From positions 33,799,725-33,863,724 of the forward strand of contig JAQFVV010000002.1 in assembly GCA_028023455.1 (NCBI GenBank): a stretch of DNA of 64,000 nt. Reading direction: 5' to 3'. Shown piece after piece: positions 58,560-64,000 of this stretch. The position numbers were made by a program, and so were the translations under genes. Under the pieces are notes generated by a model. It had not been told where the DNA came from. It saw nothing but the letters and a program-made list of their open reading frames with translations, and did no database searches. The first letter of the stretch is position 1. Each line of letters begins with the position of its first letter. The DNA comes from Epiperipatus broadwayi (Eukaryota > Onychophora > Udeonychophora > Euonychophora > Peripatidae).

Positions 58560-59060
58560 CATCCTCAAAACCCAGAAGCTAAATCAAAAATAACTTGAAG
58601 CCTCTTTTTCAGAAACTGATACTTTGCTAACAAATCATTCTCTGTTCCATCAAGTCAATTACTAAGTCCACATTTTTATATGCTTTTTCAACTGTCTCAC
58701 ATTTCACAGCATCCCATGACGTTTTGACCCATTCAGAAATCTGAGAAATGCTAGGCCTCTTCCTTCTTTTTGATGGTGTCACTTCAAAACCTGTATACTG
58801 TATCCAACTGTTCCATTTCTTCTTCATGAATTCTTTAAATTGTTTATTTGATGCAGACATCTACAGGTTGAAGCTGGAACATTATGCCACATGGAATTAC
58901 ATTTGAGTTTTCAGTTGAGTTTATTTATCACAGTTTCTGTTCTGTGACTCTGAAACTGATCCCATACTAGCGAGGCAGGTTTCTTTAACAGTCCAATAGG
59001 ATGCTTAGACTACACGTTGTTTATATACAATTTCATTCTCTCTTTCATACATCCAGCTCT
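58560..59060 (-). pseudogene. pogo/Tigger-like DDE transposase fragment
   Basis: Reading down from about 59060, with frame changes, the minus strand gives AGCMKERMKLYINNV, KKPASLVWDQFQSHRTETV, VIPCGIMFQLQPVDV, then the open piece 58627-58860 (SNKQFKEFMKKKWNSWIQY, RPSISQISEWVKTSWDAV) and, after a +1 shift, IDLDGTENDLLAKYQF. This order (LxWDxFxxHxT with the second catalytic Asp, QPLDVxxNKPFK, RPSxxxxxxWVxxxWD, LDGTEDD) is that of pogo/Tigger-family transposases, C-terminal half. The DNA-binding domains and first catalytic Asp are absent. Stops and shifts make it a dead remnant. TIRs were not found. Confidence 0.7.
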
Positions 59061-59064
59061 TAGG

Positions 59065-59347
59065 ATAAATGCACAAACATACTTTTACATATAGGTATGT
59101 ATATTAATATAACCCAGAAGTTTTAGATTGACTGAAATTTCAACTCATAATTTTGATTACTGCTCTATAAAATGCACCCTGTATTTAGGCTATTCTGAGA
59201 GGGGAAATTCATCCTATTCACCAGCAAATATGGTAGTTGTATATATGATTGCATTCATAATAAATAATAATTAACTGTTCTAAATATCAATATGTAATGT
59301 TTTGAGATTAAATTATATTAATAAAAACATTTAATACTTAATATATA
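59065..59347. other. AT-rich spacer
   Basis: Nothing recognised between the transposase fragment and the RTE copy; it may include the missing part of the DNA transposon in unrecognisable form. Confidence 0.4.
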
Positions 59348-59795
59348 TTAAATCAAATGGCAGCCTGCATCCACAATTAGGGGATTCTTAACACTCTCTG
59401 CCTTTGGCCTCTAACCACTTCATTGACTGGTGTCTTTATAGCCTCCTAGGAATAAGGGTCATGATTTCTTTTGTCTGGCATCATTGTATATATCTATTAG
59501 AAAAAAATTTTCATTGCCAAACACATTCATTTTGCCTTATCAGGCAACTGAGAAGAAAGACCATGGTGTTTCTTAATCTTAAACTCAGAGATAAGTCAAA
59601 AAACTCATTACACTGGCTAATGCATGTTGGTGAGCAGCCCATCCATGTTTATATACTATATGAATAATCACATAGTAATAACAGCTGCAACAACAAGAAC
59701 ATATAGAATGGACATTAAGAATTTTCCCTGCTCAGTTTTTTTAAGGCCTCCAAGAAGAATCAAAGGGTATAATTTTAGTTAGCAGCAAACTTTCT

Positions 59796-62560
59796 ATTTA
59801 GGTACTTACAACTGCAGATCACTTTGAAGTGAAGGAATATTGCAAGAATTGGAAGAAGAACTGTCTTATATTAAATGGAACATTATTAGACTTTGTAAAG
59901 TTAGAAGAAAAGATGAAGAATCAATTGATTTACAAAATGGACATGTACTCTACTACAAAGGCACAGATGTTGGAACTACAAGTGGAGTAGGATTCATTAT
60001 AAATAAAAAGTGGGAGAACAACATTGTGAAGATTGATGGTGTATCAAACAGAGTGGCATGATTAGTTATACAACTTAATAGCAGATACCAAATGCAGATA
60101 ATCCAAGTTTATACTCCAACAATGCCTCATAGTGATGAAGCAGTAGAAGATTTTTATATGGATGCAAAAAAGGCTTTTTATCAGAGTAAACAACATTTTT
60201 AAATTGTTATGGGAAACTTTAATGCTAGAATTGGTAAGCAAATGAAAGTGCTGTAGATAATTTTGGTTGTGGTAATGGAAATGAGAGAGGACATCGACTT
60301 CTGGAATTTGCAACAAAAGAAAAACTTTATATTATGAATTCTTTTTTTTTAGAAAACTGTTAAAAGGAAATGGACATGGAAGCATCCAAATGAAGGTACA
60401 GCAGAAATGGATTATATTTTGACTAATAGAAATTACGTATTTCAAGATTGTAATGTCCTTAATAAATTAAACACAGGAAGTAATAATTGATTAGTAAAAT
60501 GTAATATATGTATTAATGCAAAACTAAAGAGACAAAAATTATTAAGAAAAACAATATTTACAGTTGATATTCCTAATCTTCAGAAGCAGTCTAATGAATT
60601 TAAATTAGAACTTACAAATCTGTTTCAAATATTAGTAGATTTAGAACATGATTGAGATTTGAATGAAATTAATAAGAAAATAACTGATACACTTTTAAAA
60701 ACTGCAACAAAGATAGCTGGTAGAAAAAAGCAGCAATTGACCAACGGAATTTCTACTGAGATTAGAGAATTTATGAAGAAAAAAAGGAATATGAAGATAT
60801 ATAGAAATGAAGCATTAAAAAGGATTGAATATCTCAAATTTTGTAAAATAATGTGAAAAAGAGTTGAAAATGATGAAAATATAATTGTGACTTAGCAAGG
60901 AAAGCTGTAGAAAAGAACAAACATCTCAAGAGTATAAAACAACATTTTGGTATTGGTAGGAAACTTCATGTATATGAAAAAAGGTGAAACTATTACTAAA
61001 AAGAGAGATGCCATCATGAAATGGTTAGAAGAGTCCAATCATGAATTGTATAGGGATAAAGAAGAAGGACCTCCTACATCTATTATATTTTCTATTGCCC
61101 AGAATTTTAAATGAAGAAGTGAAATGTGCAATTAAATTGATGAAGAACAGAAAAGCTCCAAGTAATGATGAAATTATAATCAATATATTAAAAGAAGCAA
61201 ATAAAAAAACAGAAAAACTTTTGGCAAAATTATACACCAAATGTCTAAATGATAAAGATGTACCAAATGATTGGAAGAATGCATTATTAATATTAATATT
61301 TTTTAATGATGATAAAGAAGATATTAGAAATTACAGATCTATCAGCCTTTTATCAGTTTTATACAAAATGTTTATCAAGATAATTAAAACTCATCTACAG
61401 AGAACATTGGATTTCAACTAACCAAGAGAACAAGCCAGATTTAAAAATGGTTTTAATACAGTAGATCATATCCAAGTATTGAAGGAAATTATAGAAAAGA
61501 CAAATGAATATAAGTTGCCATTATGCTTTAGATTTGTAGATTATGAAAAGGCATTTGATTCTATATGCATTTCTTTAGTGATTAAAGCATTGAATTATCA
61601 AGGTATAGACTTGAATACCATCATATTCTGAAGAATATATATAAAAATACAACAGCAATGATTAGATTATGTAATGATACTAGGAAGGTTAACATTGAGA
61701 AGGTTGTAAGAAAGGATGACTCCATATCTTCAAAACCTTTTACAGCAATGCTGCAAGAAGTATTTTGTGGATTAAAATGCAAAGCTAAAGAAGTAAAAGT
61801 AAATGGGGATTATTTAAATCATTTACATTTTGCAGATGATGTAGTTATTTTTTCAAATAATGCTTCCGAGTTTCAGGAAATGTTACAAGGGTTATCAGAT
61901 GTAAGTAAGAAAGTAGTTTAATAACAATTATTGTGCTAGTATGAGATAGTGATCATGTGATGTTTAGTGGTTTAAGAAAGTAGAACTAAAACTAAATGTT
62001 AAAAGACTAAAGTAATGTTCAATGGATTTTTTCAAAAGATGATAATATTTTGGTTAGATTATTACTATAGATGGAAACATAAAAGATGAAATTTATCATA
62101 GAATTAAACTTGGTTGGAGTGCTTTTGGTAAAAATAACTTAATACTAAAACGAATCATAACTATGTGTTTGAAAAGGAAGGTTTTTAATAAATGTGTTTT
62201 ACCAGTTCTGACTTATGGATCTGAAACTTGGTCACTAAATAGAGAGAGACTTCAGACCATTCAAAGAAGTATGGAGAGATGTATGTTAGGAGTAACGACA
62301 ATATCGAAAATGCAATGTATGGGTAGGAAAAGACTAAAGTGGAGCTGGGTTTAACTTATTGCTAGAAGAGATGATAATGGATGGACAATTGGAATCTTAA
62401 ATGGGATTCCAAGAGATTGTAAAAGACCCAGAAAGAAACGACATGTGAGATAGATGGATGAAATAAAAAAATGTGCAAGGGTGATGTGGAGCAGAGAGGC
62501 TAGAGATAGGAGAAGATGGATTGAATTCGAAGAGACCAACTTGCAGTGGATTGATAATGG
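59796..62560 (+). pseudogene. RTE endonuclease-RT, decayed
   Basis: Open pieces include 59840-60061 (IKWNIIRLCKVRRKDEES: the catalytic Glu position reads Lys; TSGVGFIINKKW), 60659-60856 (linker), 61041-61421 (KNRKAPSNDEIIINI, YRSISLLSVLYK), 61658-61921 (VRKDDSISSKPFTA and LHFADDVVIF) and 62163-62354 (KRKVFNKCVLPVLTYGSETW). GDFNAR is changed to GNFNAR near 60210 and the following region has several stops. A 57-bp foreign insertion lies at 61917-61973. The number of stops and altered catalytic positions make this an older copy than those at 36.8 and 45.6 kb. Confidence 0.85.
61917..61973 (+). mobile_element. 57-bp family C end inserted in the RTE
   Basis: The RTE sequence is interrupted by TTTAATAACAATTATTGTGC...GTGATGTTTAGTGGTTT, flanked by the direct repeat AAGAAAGTAG at 61907-61916 and 61974-61983. 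The inserted words (AACAATTATTGTGCTAGTAT, GATAGTGATCATGTGATG) match the right end of family C (25490-25535; 40-85 of the window). Only the terminal ~55 bp was inserted, with a 10-bp target duplication, as expected for a severely 5'-truncated retroposon. Confidence 0.75.
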
Positions 62561-62589
62561 TTGCCAATGATGATGATAATGATCTGTTA

Positions 62590-63400
62590 AATCTATTTTT
62601 GATCAAACGCCATATTTTTTTATTTAATGATTTTCACAAAAGTTTATTATTTATAACTTTACTTTTGTTATTAGAAAAATTGGCACAAATTATTTTAGTA
62701 AAAATAATAATATATTCTAATTTAATATTTGAATGACAGATATGAAAAGATGTTACTATTTTTGAATTACTGCATTTAGATTTTCTTTTTATTACAAATG
62801 CATGTATTTTTTAAAGGGTGGACCCACAAATTTATTTTGGAATTTAATGTAACATTGATTTTTTTCTCTCCGAAAGAGAATACAAATCTTAATTAGAAAT
62901 AATTTGCTATTGATCTCAAAATATATGAAAATCGTAGTTATTTTTTTAAAAAAGATTAGCATTTGCCTTGAAAATGCTCGCGTGCACACGATTACATTCA
63001 ATTTTTTACCTACAGATTATGTACACACTTTGCATAATGTCAATATTACATTTGTTATTTTAATAAAAATAATATTATTAACTGATAATATGTTAAATCA
63101 AACTAATGTGCACGTGGATTTAAAATGAAAGCAAAATGCTTACTTTTTAGTTAATTCAATAATTAAAAAAATAACATTCGTAACAGTGTGCTATTATTGA
63201 TGTTTGCCCCTATTTTATGCATCGGTAGTCACAAACATGCTTTAAGGCAGCAAATATATACATATACATTTAAAAAAGACATCTAAATTAATTACATATT
63301 ATAGTTAAAAGTTCGATTGCCAGTGAAGATTGTTGAACAAGTCGTAAAAATTAAAATAATAGTTGTAATACATTGCACAGGCTAAAACCTGCATTTATAT
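62590..63400. other. AT-rich spacer
   Basis: No gene or repeat recognised. The small overlapping frames on both strands (62521-62736, 62792-63001, 62904-63128) are hydrophobic and composition-driven. Confidence 0.5.
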
Positions 63401-63404
63401 GTAT

Positions 63405-63483
63405 AATAAAGGCGGGATTCGAACTCAGACTTTCACACGACCCACTACTCTCAATGCCATCTCATATTGCTGCCCCACCTAGT
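63405..63483 (+). repeat. Family A terminal fragment
   Basis: Carries AAAGGCGGGATTCGAACTCA, GACTTTCACACGACCCACTA and CATCTCATATTGCTGCCCCA, matching the terminus of the copy at 21680-22030, then breaks off. It is the T-arm-like end only, with the core missing. Confidence 0.65.
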
Positions 63484-63883
63484 TGTATTAAAAAATAGAT
63501 CCTATTCAAATCATATTCCTATAAAATTTGATATTTGTTTTTTAGAGATATCTACATATAATATTACAATCGATATATTAAAAAAAGCAGGTGAAAAAAT
63601 AAAAAAACATTTGGCAAAGTTATATATCAAATGTCTAAATGATAAAGATGTACCAGATAATTGGAAGAATGCAGTATTAATATTAATATTTAAAAAAGGT
63701 GATAAAGAAGATATAAATTACAGACCTATCAGTTTTATACAAAATTTTTATCAAGATAATTACAACTCATCTACAGAGAACATTGGATTTCAATCAACTA
63801 AAAAAACAAGCTGGATTTAAAAATTGTTTTAGTACAGTAGATCATATCCGAGTAGTGACCAAAGTTATAGAAAGAATTCAAAA

Positions 63884-63935
63884 CAAAGCAAAACTCTCCA
63901 TATAGTAGTGATCATGTGATGTTTAGTGGTTATAG
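63884..63935 (+). mobile_element. ~50-bp internally deleted family C element in the RTE
   Basis: The RTE word TTATAGAAAGAA is followed by TTCAAAACAAAGCAAAACTC, CATATAGTAG and TGATCATGTGATGTTTAGTG, after which TTATAGAAAGAA returns and the RTE continues (CCAATGAATATGAGTTG). The insert joins the left end of family C (AACAAGGCAAAACTCTCC) to its right end, so it is an internal-deletion form. The flanking direct repeat is about 12-13 bp. Confidence 0.7.
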
Positions 63936-64000
63936 AAAGAACCAATGAATATGAGTTGTCATTATGTGATGTTTAGTGGTTATAGAAAGAACCAATGAAT
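63915..64000 (+). repeat. 50-bp tandem duplication at window edge
   Basis: GTGATGTTTAGTGGTTATAG followed by AAAGAACCAATGAAT appears at 63916-63950 and again at 63966-64000, about 50 bp apart. The duplicated unit spans the join between the C insert and the RTE, so it arose after that insertion. The repeat may continue outside the window. Confidence 0.75.

Larger units (their letters stand above)
59355..62586 (+). mobile_element. RTE-type LINE with inverted 5' segment
   Basis: Segment 59355-59795 is the first ~440 bp of the element in reverse orientation: it holds, on the minus strand, the 5' UTR words GGGCTGCTCACCAACATGCA and GCCTGATAAGGCAAAATGAA. At 59795/59796 the sequence switches to plus orientation, starting with TTTAGGTACTTACAACTGCA, and continues to GATTGATAATGGTTGCCAATGATGATGA. 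The breakpoint inside the element is nearly exact, so little or nothing was lost. A 7-bp TTAAATC occurs at 59348-59354 and 62587-62593 and may be the target duplication. Confidence 0.8.
63555..64000 (+). pseudogene. RTE-type LINE, 5'-truncated, continuing past the window
   Basis: Begins near the segment before the RT core (ACAATCGATATATTAAAAAA; peptide ITIDILKKAGEKIKKHLAKL) and continues through DKDVPDNWKNAVLILIFKKG and YRPISF to ERTNEYEL near the window edge. It is frameshifted around 63735. At about 63883-63936 a C-family insertion interrupts it, and the last 85 bp contain a 50-bp tandem duplication. The remainder lies outside the window. Confidence 0.8.

Noticed and set aside
1-64000. Bacterial-type operons, terminators or ribosome binding sites
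   Set aside because: LINEs, PLEs, SINE-like repeats and absence of packed genes show a eukaryotic chromosome; such calls would be meaningless.

Overview
This is a strongly A+T-rich stretch of eukaryotic, almost certainly animal, nuclear DNA. It contains no intact host gene, rRNA or tRNA that I can support. What can be read is a dense, nested layer of decayed transposable elements in AT-rich spacer with many (AT)n tracts. The mixture of RTE-type LINEs, Penelope-like elements (PLEs), another LINE with a zinc-binding C-terminus, pogo/Tigger transposase remains, SINE-like repeats and TIR elements fits an AT-rich invertebrate. A mollusc such as a cephalopod is my weak guess; the sequence alone does not settle it.

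The main coding component is one RTE-clade non-LTR retrotransposon family (about 3.27 kb; apurinic endonuclease, reverse transcriptase and a basic C-terminus; 3' end of TGA repeats next to (TA)n). Eight pieces are present. Two are near full length (36799-40060 plus; 45573-48862 minus). One carries a 5' inversion (59355-62586). The others are 5'-truncated: 9688-11600, 12113-12630 and 12806-12926 on minus; 53714-55350 and 63555 to the window end on plus. All carry stops or frameshifts. The 45.6-48.9 kb copy is the least damaged, with about one stop and three frameshifts.

PLE remains lie at 6010-7480, 48868-50040 and 55351-56030, each a head-to-head inverted pair around a GIY-YIG endonuclease fragment, plus an RT fragment with YVDD at 18110-18300. 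A second LINE type survives as three C-terminal fragments (20230-20850, 51613-52156, 56201-57020), two of them with clear target-site duplications. A pogo/Tigger-like DDE pseudogene lies at 58560-59060 (minus).

Non-coding repeats fall into families called A to F here. A is a unit of about 460 bp with a tRNA T-arm-like end, mostly in inverted pairs. B is a tandem repeat of about 350-370 bp that shares a core with A. C is a SINE-like element with 14-bp target-site duplications. D and E are palindromic elements. F is a 1.0-1.2 kb TIR element with TA target duplications. Further isolated palindromes lie at 16452-16758, 42511-42680 and 50107-50519.

The most interesting pattern is architectural. 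PLE and family A copies recur as inverted pairs with their 3' (or tRNA-like) ends outward, and one RTE copy shows an inversion of the twin-priming type. Possible host exons at 4973-5089 (minus) and 29349-29576 (minus) are weak candidates only.
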